NCBI GenBank assembly: GCA_946902875.1 | Contig: OX336339.1 | Coordinates: 26,195,349-26,259,348 of the forward strand | Direction: 5' to 3' | From: Nematopogon swammerdamellus | Taxonomy: Eukaryota > Arthropoda > Insecta > Lepidoptera > Adelidae | DNA length: 64,000 nucleotides | In this document: piece by piece, positions 1-10,859 of the stretch | Layout of the letters: the number at the start of each line of letters is the position of its first letter | How positions within the stretch are numbered: the stretch's first letter is position 1 | Position numbers and translations under genes: made by a program | Notes under the pieces: model-generated | What the model was told of the DNA's origin: nothing | Seen by the model: the letters and a program-made list of their open reading frames with translations, nothing else | Databases searched by the model: none

Positions 1-171
1 ACCTACCTACTTACATTCCACTATATTAATCAAATCTCAAATACAAAGGTTGACTGTAAGAAATCACTGTAAGGGATAAGTCCGCCTTTGCGCCTTATTT
101 TAATATTATAATGTGCTTGCTACTGTTAAATGTTGCGTGGAGCAATCAAGCATTTTCTATTCTATTCTATT
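1..171. other. AT-rich intergenic sequence, no gene seen
   Basis: No coding frame, repeat boundary or RNA gene can be supported here. The stretch ends where an RTE-like repeat begins. Confidence 0.5.
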
Positions 172-470
172 ATAGCTTTTGCCCGCGGCTTCGCTCGCGT
201 GAAATTCCTATTTAAAACGGAACTGAATTTTATTTAGCCTATCCTATGTCACGTATAGTTAAATGTGCTTGTACTAAGTTTCATCGAATTCGGATAATCG
301 GTTTAAGAGTTATGGAGGAACATACATGCATACAGAAAAAAATTCTAAAAATCGTCAATTTAGTTTTAGTATCATACATAGAGTCTACCAACTCAAGTAT
401 ATAATAAAACAAAGTAAGTTACTCCATGATCATCCCTTACAGATATATGTATTTATTAGTATTGATGTCC
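172..470 (+). repeat. RTE-like 3' tail repeat (family A)
   Basis: The copy opens with GCTTTTGCCCGCGGCTTCGC and continues with GTGAAATTC, a CATCGAATTCGG block, TTATGGAGGAACATAC and TAGAGTCTAC. The same ordered blocks recur at about 931-1306 (minus), 1332-1480, 5510-5815, 14100-14220, 15652-16025, 22780-22895 and 35830-36115. This conserved order marks a dispersed retroposed repeat. The GCGGCTTCGCTCGCG motif is a common lepidopteran RTE-type tail (family knowledge). The 68-codon ORF inside it is not a gene. Confidence 0.7.
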
Positions 471-544
471 CTTTAATGGAGACACAATACAAGCTGCATG
501 GGCTTGCCTGCTGCTATCTAACGCAAAGATGATCTGCTGGGGAA

Positions 545-913
545 ATCTCACGTAGTAGTACTATTTTCAACGTGTGGGAGTCAAAGGGTTAATCCACAAT
601 TGCGCGCGTGCGTCAACTATATTGCTCTTTACTCTTTACCTTACATCGAATAGCGAGAACAATAGCTGACTGAGTGAGTGTGCACATGAGAGATCGCTCT
701 CAGTGTGCGGGTTCGGCTCCCTTTCGACAAGTTCCTTCCGCCCACTTGGCTCGACTCGCCTGCCACCACCTCCCACAGCCAGCAGCGGCAGGCGACGACG
801 CGACGAGACGCGCCTGAAGCCAGATTGTTTAATCGCTAGTCGGATCGAGTGCTCGTCCGCGTTAACTAAAGTGCTGGTGATGCCGATCCGATACGCCGAT
901 TGACCTGAATGCA
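545..913 (+). promoter_or_regulatory. CpG-rich segment, possible untranslated first exon
   Basis: A GC-rich, non-repetitive block about 370 bp long sits between two RTE-like copies. It ends in GAATGCA followed by a strong donor, GTAAGT (914-919). No credible long coding frame is present, so if it is transcribed it would be a 5'-untranslated exon of a gene outside the window or far downstream. RNA evidence is needed; the donor could be chance. Confidence 0.2.
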
Positions 914-930
914 GTAAGTCCATTTGTAAT

Positions 931-1306
931 CAATACTAATAATAAATCTGTAAGGGATGGTCATGGAGTAAGTTACTTTGTTTTATGATGAGATATTGAG
1001 TTTGCAGAATCTATGTATGATACTAAAACTAAATTGACTATTTTTATAAATATTTTCTGTCTGTATGTATGTTCCTCCATAACTCTTCAACCGATCATCC
1101 GAATTCGATGAAACTTAGTACAAGCACATTTGATTATACGGGACACAGGATAGGTTAAATAAAATTCAGTTCCGTTTACGCTAAGATGTGGCTCTCATAC
1201 AAGCCGAATTGTTCCGCCCGCGGAAATAAAGGTACGGTAGCGGGCTTACTTACTTTCTTCTTTTTAAATACGAATTTCACGTGAGCGAAGCCGCGGGCAA
1301 AAGCTA
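931..1306 (-). repeat. RTE-like tail repeat (family A), minus copy
   Basis: This is the reverse complement of the family-A block order: ATAAATCTGTAAGGGATGG first, AACTCTTCAACCGATCATCC in the middle, and GAGCGAAGCCGCGGGCAAAA at the end. With the plus copy at 172-470 it makes a loose inverted pair around the CpG-rich segment. Confidence 0.7.
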
Positions 1307-1331
1307 ATATAATAATGCTTCTGACTTCCAG

Positions 1332-1480
1332 TAGTGTGCTTGTACTAAGTTACATCGAATTCGCATGATCGGTTTAAGAGTTTTGGAGGAACATACATAC
1401 AGAAAATATTTCTAAAAATCGTCAATTTAGTTTAGTATCATACAATATAGAGTCTACAAACGCAATATCTCATAAAACAG
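1332..1480 (+). repeat. Truncated RTE-like tail repeat (family A)
   Basis: Contains the CATCGAATTCG, GGAGGAACATACATAC and TAGAGTCTAC blocks but lacks the CCCGCGGCTTCGC head. It is a 5'-truncated copy next to the previous one. Confidence 0.6.
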
Positions 1481-2237
1481 AGTATGTATATGTATATATT
1501 CTTTATTGAACACCAATTTATAAAATTAGGTGCAACAGGCGAGCTTAATGCCGCGAGGCATTCTATTCTAACTAACCTTTGGGATGTGGGAGAAGTAGGC
1601 GGGCGCAAGCGAACAAGAATAGTTTGTGGCAATGTGTTATACTGTAAAGAAATATATATGATAAACTACATATGAATACTACAAGAGTTTTTTAGTAACA
1701 GAGTTTTTTTTTTTTGTAACTTACTTGTGACCTTACAGATTTATTATTAGTATTGATATTGATGATATTCATATTGATTAATAACCTTGAAAATCAAAAC
1801 AGGTAGAGAGTTTAATTAGAAAATGTTATTATATTTCCTCTAATGATGTGTCTTTCTCTAACTAATGAATCGTTCTGCGGTTTGACCGGGCCGGCACACG
1901 CAGTTAGAAAATGTATACGGGTTGCATTACACCTAAGATATTGTTTATGTAGAATATATTTTATGAAATTATTAGTTCTTCCTCGAATCGTCCATAAATA
2001 GTTTTGTGGTCTCTCTCGCTCGTCCGAATCACCACATATTTAGAAATGCATATAGAGTCGGAGTAGACCGCGTCGGACCAATGTGGCGTAAAATCCTAAT
2101 AAATAAACGCACTGAATTGGTAATAGAAATAAAGCGATGGATGCTCGTACCAACTTTAAGTAATCCAACAAGTAATCCGTGCTTCTACGGGCGACCGGGA
2201 CGATCGACCGTGTAACGTACGTCAAAGATGCAATAGA
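1481..2237. other. AT-rich sequence, no gene seen
   Basis: Short frames in both directions have no recognisable domain. Near 2178-2225 the block TTCTACGGGCGACCGG with a following TGTAACGTACGTCA also occurs near 35760-35825, so part of this stretch is an unnamed repeat. Confidence 0.4.
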
Positions 2238-3240
2238 AACCACACGCTGTATCCCGACAATCCGGGTGAGCAGAGTAGTCGGTGTTGTGCTGCAAGTACT
2301 CTTGTAAATTACAGCACAACACCGACCGCCGCATTTAGCAAAGTTTTAGAACAGCTATCAAGCAGCAAGTAAGGCACGAAGACCCACCTGCTGCATGGCT
2401 CGGTCGGTGGAAGGACCGCGCCGAGGTGAGAGGTGGCTAGCCTGTCGCCCTTATGCACGGCATCTTGTCCTTATCCCTTAGTCATCCTTGGTCACCTTTT
2501 ACGACGTGCACTTCTTATAACTTGAGAACCACTTTATCGATTTACATACGGTTTCCATCGTTACATTTTGTCACTTCTCGAGATATTTTACGCTATATAA
2601 ATCATATTCATAACGCTACCACATCGGCGGCCTGAGCTGTGAGCAAAAAGCCACGCGAAGCGAACCTCGTGCAAACAAAAGCTCTGAAATAAACGTTAGT
2701 ACCAAATCCTTGCTCGCAATGTTCCGCTATTTCTCGGCTCATGTTATGTTAATCTGAAATGATTTTGTACTCAGTGCCCTGCTTACTGCGATTTAATATT
2801 TGGCACTGATCCAACATCCAAGTGTGTGTATAGACGATCGGACGTAGACGTAGGACGATCCTATGTAAGTATGTACTCGCAAGTTTGCTATCTGTTATTT
2901 ATTATTTTGTTTGTACCGTGTGGGGTCGGTACTTAAACATAATAGCCCACTGCATCTCTCTCCGTGCATGTAGTAAAAGTCGACTAAGGGATAAGGACAA
3001 GGTGCCTTGCTACAGGGCGACAGGCTAGTCACCTCTCACCTTGGCACGATCCTTCCACCGAGTCATGCAGCAGGTGTGGGTCTTCGTGACTTACTTACTG
3101 CTTGATGTTGCAGCAGTTATCTTGTCCTAATACATTGCCTAACGTGGCGGTCGGTGTTGTGCTGTAATTTACAAGAGTACTTGCAGTACAACACCGATTA
3201 CTCCGCTCACCCCGATTGTTGGGATACAGCGTGTGGTATG
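2238..3240. mobile_element. TIR element, about 1 kb, with long inverted arms
   Basis: The left arm (about 2238-2480) reads outward-in as CACACGCTGTATCCCGACAA, then GTCGGTGTTGTGCTG, ACTCTTGTAAATTAC, TATCAAGCAGCAAGTAAG and GACAGG-type blocks. The right arm (about 2985-3240) carries the same blocks reverse-complemented, ending in GGGATACAGCGTGTGG. The middle (about 2480-2985) has no convincing transposase, so it looks non-autonomous. Arm fragments recur near 4300-4440, 23160-23230, 26270-26405 and 58915-59010. No target-site duplication could be fixed by eye. Confidence 0.6.
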
Positions 3241-3339
3241 TATTTAGGTATATATATCTGCCTTATATACATTTCTCTTCATTGGTCGGTTGCATTCACT
3301 TACTTCATCTCCTGTAGTGTGTGCTGCCACTTTATTTGT

Positions 3340-3670
3340 TTTAAACCCCCCCGACGACGCAAACGGAGGGGTCTTATAAGTTTAACGTGTGTTTGTGTGT
3401 GTCTGTCTGTGGCCTGTGGCAACGTAGCTCCCAAACGGATGGGCCGAAATAAAAGTTAAAGTTACCTTGAAATAAAAGTTAAATTAAAAATTTTAAGAAC
3501 CCCCGACCCGACCATTAATAAAAAGTCAAAAAGATCGCTAAGTAAATAAAATATAAAAATTCAGAGCTGCACGTGTATTTACTTAGAGGTCCACCGACTC
3601 CTTTAAGTAAACGGAAATTATTTTTTACTTTTAGGGTCGGGGTTTTTTTAAATTTGTAATTTAATCAATA
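3340..3670 (+). repeat. Fold-back repeat (family B), copy 1
   Basis: A head with CCCCCCGACGACGC, GGAGGGGTCTTATAAG and AACGTAGCTCCCAAACGGAT is followed by a palindromic core at about 3470-3668. The core arms share GACTCCTTTAAGTAAACGG and the GCTAAGTAAATA / TATTTACTTAG pair. Other cores lie at about 29636-29842, 40137-40355 and 63232-63427. Confidence 0.65.
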
Positions 3671-4290
3671 AAAGCCGCGCTGAATGATGGCTGCCTGAGT
3701 GCGGCAAATAGACCGTGTCTGGCTGTGTGTGCACGTTCGCGGCTCGTTTACTTCCGTCTGTCTGTGCTCTTCATCAGCGTTGCCATATGTACGGATTTAT
3801 CCGTATTTATACGGATTTTCAATGTAAGATACGGAATTAAAATACCTGAGTTTTCATACAAATTTATCATTTATACGGATTTTCATGCAAGAAGATTTGT
3901 ATGGAGTACGCATTTTCTATAAAGCTTTTCATAGAAGAAAACACATTTATACGGATTTTCCAATTACCTATACGGTTTTTGAAAACCTTGATCTGGCAAC
4001 GCTGCTCTCCATAGTGGCGCCGGCGGCGGCGGCGGCGAGGCGTTGTTTCGGCATAGCTTCTGTTGGTACCCAAGCCAAGGTTGGTACTACGCGCGCAACG
4101 AAGAAGACACGTCGTCGGAGACGGAGGCGCCTCGGAGCGTGTCTGCCGCGCCGCGACGCTACAGTGCACTTACGGTGCGGGCCTCCGGCGCGGCGCCACG
4201 CACGGCTGCCAGAGCAGCCTCCACGTAGCTTATCGGAGGCACATTGCTCGTACAGTTGTGCATTTTGGGCCGCTTAGTACACAATAACGG
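3671..4290. other. TACGGATTTTC-rich stretch then GC-rich block
   Basis: Between about 3788 and 3975 the word TATACGGATTTTC recurs several times, an imperfect short tandem pattern. From about 4015 a GC-rich block with a (GGC)n run follows. Overlapping frames of 60-130 codons appear on both strands, but none shows a domain, as expected of GC-rich DNA with few stops. Confidence 0.4.
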
Positions 4291-5509
4291 TGTGTTTTGT
4301 CCGGTACTTCCCCATGCATGTCGTAAAAGGCAACTACGTGGTACTGGGCAAGAAGCCACGATAAAGGACGACAGGCAAGCCACCTCTCACCTTGGCACGG
4401 CCCTTCCAAAGCATAACGCTACGTCCGTCGTCACGAAGTCCGTTTGGCTGTGGTTTGGCTATGAATGTTGTCAGGCGTGCACATTGTTTTAGTGTGCTTA
4501 ACCTCGAGAGCGAGCGCTCAGTCACCCACATCACGCGCGATCGCGACGCTGTCCATGCACACACACAACACACACAAGCGCGCTCATCAGTAGACTTCAC
4601 TACTACGTTCAGAGCAAAACCAGGCCTCACGCACTCTATGTACTTGCGCGCGCTAACTACCTACCGCCCGACGGGCCGCCGGGGCGGTCTATTTCAGTGA
4701 AAATTCGTCAGCCGCGCGAAGTATACATAGACGCTCGCCCACGCAACTGCGCGCAGCTGCAAAGCAATAACCACTTTACACTCGATCGTTAAGGTGCATT
4801 TTCGCACGCAGCGATTGGCGACGTGAATCAGTAGGCTATTAAAGCCCGAAGGTAGGAACATTTTCTATGGAGTGATTTATCTGTTACGAAGTAACTATTA
4901 AGTAATCTGTGGCAAAACGGACTTCATGATTCGTGAGATAGGACATTTGTACCTACTCGATATTTTGCCGATCTAGCAAATTGCTCTACATCGATTGAAG
5001 CGTGCCGACCTTGTGTGTGTTAGTTACCGCCGCCGCCGCGCCGCCGCGCCACCCCGCCGCGCCGCCGCTCCGCCGCCTCCACCGCGCTGAAAACTCTGTC
5101 TGTCTGCTGAGTCAGTCAGTCTGAGAGACGCATTGGGTCGGAGTGACAGCAGCTCCTCCGCGCCGCGCGCACCGCTCTATATAGAGTTTTAATCCCAAGA
5201 ATGAAACCGGAAAACTAAGAGATAACATTGTAACCTAGTTCGCATATTATTGTTTTGAACATGTGGCGTTTTCTTTTCATAGAAGTGCAACAGCGCAAGT
5301 AAATTCTTTACTGCAAGGCAAAGTCAGCTCGGACGTTCAAAAGCATCCGCGTGTGTTGTGATTGGCTCTTTCCGAATTCTTAAGCCCCGCGCGCACCCCC
5401 CGCAGCAACGCGAACCGGCTGTGATTGGTTCACGTCGCATTCCTATGCACCCCACCAGCTCCCGCTGCCCTTGCCTCGGCCTCCCCGCTCCTGTTCTATT
5501 TTTACGACT
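4291..5509. other. GC-rich intergenic stretch with TIR-arm remnant
   Basis: About 4300-4440 is a remnant of the 2.2-3.2 kb TIR element family (CACCTCTCACCTTGGCACG). The rest is unique-looking and includes a (CCG)n-rich island at about 5029-5095 of the kind seen near arthropod promoters. No coding frame is supported. Confidence 0.4.
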
Positions 5510-5815
5510 AGCTTTTGCCGGCGGCTTCGCTCGCGTGAAATTCTTATTTAATAAGAAAAAAGTAAGTAAGCCCGCTACCGTACCTTTATTTCGGCGCGCG
5601 GAACAATTCGGTTTGTATGAGAGCCACATTTTATTTAGCCTATCCTGTGCCCCACATAGTTAAATATGCTTGTACAAAGTTTCATCGAATTCGGATGATC
5701 GGTTTAATAGTTATGGAGGAACATACATACATACAGACAGAAAAGTTTTCTAAAAATGGTCGATTTAGTTTTAGTACCTTACATACATAGAGTCTACACA
5801 TGCAGTATCTCTTAT
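5510..5815 (+). repeat. RTE-like tail repeat (family A)
   Basis: Carries GGCGGCTTCGCTCGCGTGAA, GCCCGCTACCGTACCTTTAT, CGCGCGGAACAATTCGG and TTTCATCGAATTCGGATGAT in the family order. A fairly complete copy abutting the next element. Confidence 0.75.
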
Positions 5816-5828
5816 TAAAAAAAAAAAA

Positions 5829-6192
5829 GTTTTAAAAAACATAAAACCGACTTCCTAAAAAAAGTAAAACTAAAAAACTATTTAAAATAAAAATATAAAA
5901 ACCGCCTTCAAAAATATATGAAATAAAAAACTAAAAAAAAAAACGAACCCTAGAGTTGAAGGCGGTGCTAAAAAGGCTACACAAATCACAAAGGATATTA
6001 TCATCCGCTCATGTTTTCTTTCATGCATCATTTTGCTTGCTTTAGCACCGCCTTCAAGTCTAGGGTTCGTTTTTTTTTTTAGTTTTTTATTTCATATATT
6101 TTTGAAGGCGGTTTTTATATTTTTATTTTAAATAGTTTTTTAGTTTTACTTTTTTTAGGAAGTCGGTTTTATGTTTTTTAAAACTTTTTTTT
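5829..6192. repeat. Long hairpin with about 150-bp arms
   Basis: The left arm (about 5829-5978) runs GTTTTAAAAAACATAAAACC, AACCGCCTTCAAAAATATAT and CGAACCCTAGAGTTGAAGG; the right arm (about 6045-6192) is its reverse complement, with about 65 bp of loop. Matching hairpins lie at 23790-24155, and shorter ones at about 11826-11965 and 31075-31240. Confidence 0.8.
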
Positions 6193-6310
6193 TATTTCAC
6201 AGTTTTTTTTAGTAATTTTTTGCTATTAATGTACTCGGCGGAATCGCTCGGCCTTCGGCCTCGCGATTCCGCCTCGCTTTCCAATCCGATCTTGACCCAA
6301 TTAAAATAGG

Positions 6311-6665
6311 ACCACGTCAGCTTCGATAGCTCAGTGGTGCAGACAGTCAACTGTCGCTATTGAATTTTAAGCAACGCTGGGTGCGGTCAGTGCTTAGATG
6401 GGTGACCGCTGACCGTTGGAGGCTGACCAAGGTTCGGATTCCTCGTAAAACTGTAAGTCCCTTCCCTCGTAATTTTACTTGGTGGTAGGGTTTAACCTTC
6501 CCGGGTTGGTACCACCGCACTGAATTAAACGTCGGTCGAAACGGCTATGTAAATAGTTTGTGTTTTCCGACCAGTTCAGTGTAGTCAGCACGATCAAAGG
6601 GGGAAGCACTGACATGGCACTGGTGTTATGGGCTGACATCACGGACGTTGTAGGTGATGTTGCAG
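6311..6665 (+). repeat. Composite tRNA/5S-headed SINE, copy 1
   Basis: A tRNA-type A box, TAGCTCAGTGG (6327-6337), is followed by a 5S rRNA-like block (about 6367-6410: TTAAGCAACGCTGGGTGCGG, CTTAGATGGGTGACCGC) and then a B box, GGTTCGGATTCC (6431-6442). The body contains GGTTGGTACCACCGCACTGA and the tail ACGTTGTAGGTGATGT. The usual terminal A-run is missing because the copy is joined to the rest of the 2.15-kb element. Confidence 0.75.
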
Positions 6666-7981
6666 AACTTAGTAGAATGGACAGACATAAACGTGTTACG
6701 GAAGCCTACTTTTATTATAAAATAACCGTCGGAGGACCTTGGTTGAAAATTGTAAAATTTAGTAGAACGGATAGACATGCATATGTTACGGAACCCTACA
6801 TTCATTTTGCAGAACTTAGTAGAATGGACAGACATAAACGTGTTACGGAACCCTACTTAACAGTTGCACTCCGGGAGTGCCGGCAGATCCCGTGCCACTC
6901 TAACTTAACCCTTAACGCAATGACTTAAGGTTTCATTTTAAAAATGACGCTGACGCGATGTCGCGAGTTATACATTTTTACCCACCTAAAAAAGTGCCAA
7001 GAGCCGCTAAAGAAGTTTTCACTTCAAAAACCTCAGGGTTATCCCCTTTCAAATAAAAAAAAAAAGAATTTTCAAAATCGGCCCACAATTGACGGAGTAA
7101 TCGCGTAACAAACATCCAAAAAAAGAAAACATACCGTCGAATTGAGAATCTTTTAGGTCTAAAGTAAATTTCTCGTGAAGACAAATGCAACGAGCCCAAA
7201 CACGATGGGTTTATCATGTGTAGTTTAGGAGTTCCTATGGCCACCTTCTGTCTCCATCATCAAACCAGCTCGATGGTACTCGGTACAGTAGGTACTGGCC
7301 AGGTACCATAATAAATTAAACGCCGGTCGGAAAAGATAAAAAAATTTCAAATTTAGAATATTCATGAAACAAGGGTCCGAATATGTATCACTAGTATATC
7401 GATTCATGTATTTCAACAGGACAGAGAAAATTTCAAAATATTAGGTATTTAATACTTTTTAGTTTTTTTTTTTTGTTTTTTGGAAATCGGTTTAATATTT
7501 TTTAAAACAGTTTTTATTTCATTCTTTTTAGTAATATTACATAAAAAAGAATAATCGAAATCGAATAATCGAAATCGATTGAAGTGGTACAGAATTATTC
7601 GCCATATGTGTCAGACTGCAAATTGCTGAATAAGTCCACATCACAAATGTTTTGCTGAAGGTAACCACACACCATACTAATTTATCAAACTGAAAATTGC
7701 CGAAAACGACCACATCACAAGTTTTGCTGAAGGTAACCACACACCATAGTATTATGCTGATTTTTCGAAAACCACTGAACCAATTTCGATAAAATTGAAA
7801 TGGGACCACCTCGGAAGTATGACCTAACTAACAAAAAAAGAATTTTCTAAATCGGCCCTCAATTGACGGAGAAATCGTGTTACAAACATACAAAAAAAAA
7901 AAAATAAAAAAAAAAATAAAAAAAAAAAAAAAAAACATACAGACGAATTGAGAACCTCCTCCTTTTTTGGAAGTCGGTTAA

Positions 7982-9013
7982 CAAAGTAACTTACTCCATG
8001 ACCATCCCTTACAGATTTATCATTAGGATGTTTTTATTAAATAAATCGATTGGGTGCTTAGGTTATATGTTCGTACCAACAAGAAAACGTAACAATCAAT
8101 TTATCGTTTAGTTTATTATTAGTATTGATTTGATGGATACGTAGAGCATCAAGGTTGTTTAACGCGAAAAAGAGACATACCGTATTGTTTATGACAGTAT
8201 CCTCTAGCTGGGCTAAAATCAACCATCGCAGCAGCTGATCGGTCGGACGCGAAGGTCAGTGTCAATAGCTTTTGCCCGCGGCTTCGCTCGCGATAGATTC
8301 AGTTTAATAGCAAATCCTATTTAAACGCAAATATGATCTTATATTTTCTCTCTCTCTCCCTCCATTTCCCTACCTCACTCCCCTCCTTCCCTTCCTCGCC
8401 CCCCCCCCCCCCCCCCCCCCGCTTCTCCGTCCTTCCCTCTCCCCTCCAGTACCGTTCGAGACTAAATTTCGTTCATACCTCGGTTCCTACTATCTTTCTT
8501 TGATACTGCTCAGCCCTATTGCTATTTACCCTGATGCTATACAGCCTATTATTAGTGAGCCTCAAAAACTCCTCTTTACATTGGTGCAAACCGCTGGTCA
8601 GTGCTTCCGCAATTTACCTCAAACATAAATACATACAAACGTTCCATTTTATAAGAAGTAGAGATAAAACTCTCAACCGATAAGGGAATACTTAACTGTC
8701 TATCTCTGTACTTGAGCGTATTCATAATTATTCAGATTGCCTTATCTATCGCGCTCGATACCAGCAATGATATCGACATAATCGGACATATCGGTGAGTC
8801 AGATTCGCTCCCGTTCCGGAGGCTGAAGTCGTGCGCCGCCGACAATAAGGCTAAAACGTTCGCATATGACGACACGCAACGACGTACACGGCGTTACAGT
8901 TTCCTAGTGTGCAACCAGTGCCGCGAACTTGGCACACTTGCCAAACTCGACTCGCTCTCCGCCGGAATTATCCGCCGCGCTCGTTGCGTTTTGTAATGCA
9001 CCCGTCGTCGTCG
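7982..9013. other. Repeat fragments, no gene seen
   Basis: About 7982-8040 and 8265-8310 are family-A fragments (TAACTTACTCCATGACCATC; TTTTGCCCGCGGCTTCGCTC). A CT-rich block with a run of about 20 C lies at 8400-8420. About 8565-8700 matches tails seen near 14580-14800, 28620-28740 and 31630-31730. An open frame at 8712-8996 has no domain I recognise. Confidence 0.45.
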
Positions 9014-9021
9014 CGTAGGTA

Positions 9022-9286
9022 GAGAGAGCGTTTCAACGAAAAGTTCCCTTCGCCCTTATGTTGGCTCAACTGTCAGTGTCACTGTCAGTGCTTAAATTCG
9101 TGTTGCCAGACTGAAAATTATATTACCTAATAATGTAATCGGTATTTTTACCGTATAATAAATACGGTACATACCGATAATTACGGGTAAATCTGTACAC
9201 ATAGCAACCCTCAACGCTGTTTTGACAGATAGACAGTGGAGCCAACATAACGGCGAAGGGAACTTTTAGTTGAATGAAACGCTCTC
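9022..9286 (+). mobile_element. MITE with TA target duplication, copy 1
   Basis: The ends are inverted: GAGAGAGCGTTTCAAC then TTCCCTTCGCCCTTATGTTG on the left, and AACATAACGGCGAAGGGAA then GAAACGCTCTC on the right. A TA dinucleotide flanks each side (9020-9021, 9287-9288), the target duplication of Tc1/mariner-class elements. A second copy lies in opposite orientation at 61552-61810. There is no transposase. Confidence 0.75.
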
Positions 9287-9288
9287 TA

Positions 9289-9714
9289 CCACGCGCCTTC
9301 AGTCGGGAAGTGTCACTGAAAGTGAAGTTTGTGTGCGCCGCGCCGCCGCTCCGCCGCGCCGTCTTGAGATGGGCCTGTGAAGACTGCACGCTGGCGAATG
9401 TGAAACTCTTAACTCAGTGCTGCGTACCGTCGCGTCGTTGCCTAGGAACTAGTTTACGCCCACGACACACCCAACTAAACTCAAAACCGGCCAAGTGCGA
9501 GACAGACAGACGGCGTAGGCTTAGTAAAGTAATAGGCTTCCGTATGGATACGGAACCCTAAAATCCGCTGCGGGGGGGGTATATAGAATAGTCAATTATA
9601 CAGAAGTCAACGGACTATATACGAGTGAGTGAATCTTCGAGGAGTGAATACATCGGAGTTGATCGTCACGATCATCAGTGTCGGCAATTTTCAGTTAGAA
9701 TGTAAGTACCTGTA
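9289..9714. other. No gene recognised
   Basis: Contains a 95-codon frame without recognisable domain and a family-C fragment near 9485-9560 (GCGTAGGCTTAGTAAAGTAA, TACGGAACCCTAAAA). Confidence 0.4.
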
Positions 9715-10035
9715 CTGTGTGGGGCCGGTACTTTAAAAGAATAGCCCCACTGCATCTCTCCCCGTGTATGTCGTAAAAGGCGACTAAGGGATATGACTCC
9801 CTTCTTATATTACTAGGTAGTAGGGTTTAACCCTCCCGGGTTGGTACCACCGCACTAAGTGAAAGGTCGGTCGAAGCGGCTATGTAAATAGTTTGTGTTT
9901 TCCGTCCAGTTCAGTGTATCCGGCACGACCGAAGGGAAGCACTGACGTGGCACCAAGTTCACCCGGTGTTATGGGCTGACATCACGGATGTTGTAGGTGA
10001 TGTAGCCAACCGTGTCAGTTTCCATAAAAAAAACT
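9715..10035 (+). repeat. SINE sharing the composite-SINE body, different head
   Basis: The head GGCCGGTACTTTAAAAGAAT followed by CCCCGTGTATGTCGTAAAAG replaces the tRNA/5S head. From GGTTGGTACCACCGCACT onward the body and tail match the composite SINE, ending GTCAGTTTCCATAAAAAAA. A similar copy is at about 47245-47520. Confidence 0.7.
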
Positions 10036-10102
10036 ATGTACCTACCTATTGTTGTATTTTATTATGCGTCGTTTCGTCATCACGAACGTGAACAAATTCA
10101 CA

Positions 10103-10475
10103 TTTTTTTTAATGTAATCCTGTATGGGTGGCTGAGTCGGAGGGCCCAAAGCACACGCTCCGGCCAGCCAATATCACCTCCGAGAAGGTAGATGCCATAC
10201 CGGAGAACACAGCCGAGGCTGCTATGCGGCCGCATCTTACTGCCAGTGCTGTGGTACTAACCCAGTCGGCTACAATTTGAGCCTACCACCTAGTAAGGGG
10301 CAAGGGAAGGGACCTACAGTTTTACACCGGTTCCGAACGGTGAAGCAGCAGGTGTAGATATGCACGTAAATTTTTTCGTCAGAAAAAACTCATTGGTACA
10401 CGCCGACCGGATTCGAACCTCGGATCTCTTGTATGAGAAGCCGATGCCGAAACCACTCGGCCACCCGCGCCGCTT
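10103..10475 (-). repeat. tRNA-headed SINE, minus strand
   Basis: Read on the minus strand it begins near 10475 with a head containing GTGGCCGAGTGGTTT (A-box-like) and GGTTCGAATCCGG (B box, complement of about 10407-10421). It ends in an A-run seen as TTTTTTTTAATG at the low-coordinate side. Related copies: 49245-49630 and 58124-58417 (minus). The head lacks proper stems, so it is a retroposon and not a tRNA gene. Confidence 0.75.
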
Positions 10476-10859
10476 AATTTTCTAAAGATACCATCTGTCA
10501 GTCGTTCGTACAGCTCCCACCTCAAGTTAGATACTTCCCACAACCTCTCTTAGTCTATGTCGTGGAGATTACTTATTTATTATATATATAACTCATATCA
10601 TAAGCCCCCACGTTCATAGCACCCGGGGCCGACTCGATACAACAGCAGGACAGCTCTCAATCAATATTGATAGAAGCACAGACCAATAGCCATACCGATT
10701 GTAGTTAGTGTACTGGACATTAGAGCCTAGGTAACACAGCACAGCACATTTATTGCTTATGAAACACCACAAACATTTAACACTACAGAACTATTATAAT
10801 TATTTTACATCAAAAAGTTTATTTCTCAGAAAAATCAACTTTCATCCATAATTTCAACG
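10476..10859. other. AT-rich sequence, no gene seen
   Basis: No coding frame or repeat boundary can be supported in this stretch. Confidence 0.4.

Larger units (their letters stand above)
5829..7981 (+). mobile_element. 2.15-kb non-autonomous element, copy A
   Basis: This stretch is matched nearly base for base by 23790-25900. Both copies begin just before ACATAAAACCGACTTCCTA and end with TTTTTTGGAAGTCGGTTAA, so AACCGACTTCC and its complement form short terminal inverted repeats. Inside are a long hairpin, a composite tRNA/5S SINE, a module with repeated AGAATGGACAGACATAAACG, and AT-rich filler. The small ORFs in it are duplicated exactly in copy B and have no known domain. Copy B lacks about 37 bp containing CTCGGCCTTCGGCCTCG. 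The close match implies recent movement or duplication. Confidence 0.75.

Noticed and set aside
3867..4287. Overlapping frames of 60-130 codons
   Set aside because: GC-rich block with (GGC)n; no domain and conflicting frames on both strands.
6311..6445. Possible 5S rRNA gene
   Set aside because: Only the internal-promoter part resembles 5S rRNA; the 5' third and 3' end are absent and a SINE body follows.
6560..6928. 122-codon ORF, repeated identically at 24484-24852
   Set aside because: It crosses the SINE tail and the repeated AGAATGGACAGACATAAACG module; its conservation reflects two copies of a mobile element, not coding selection.
10400..10475. Possible tRNA gene on the minus strand
   Set aside because: A and B boxes are present but the stems do not pair and the same head recurs with a SINE tail.
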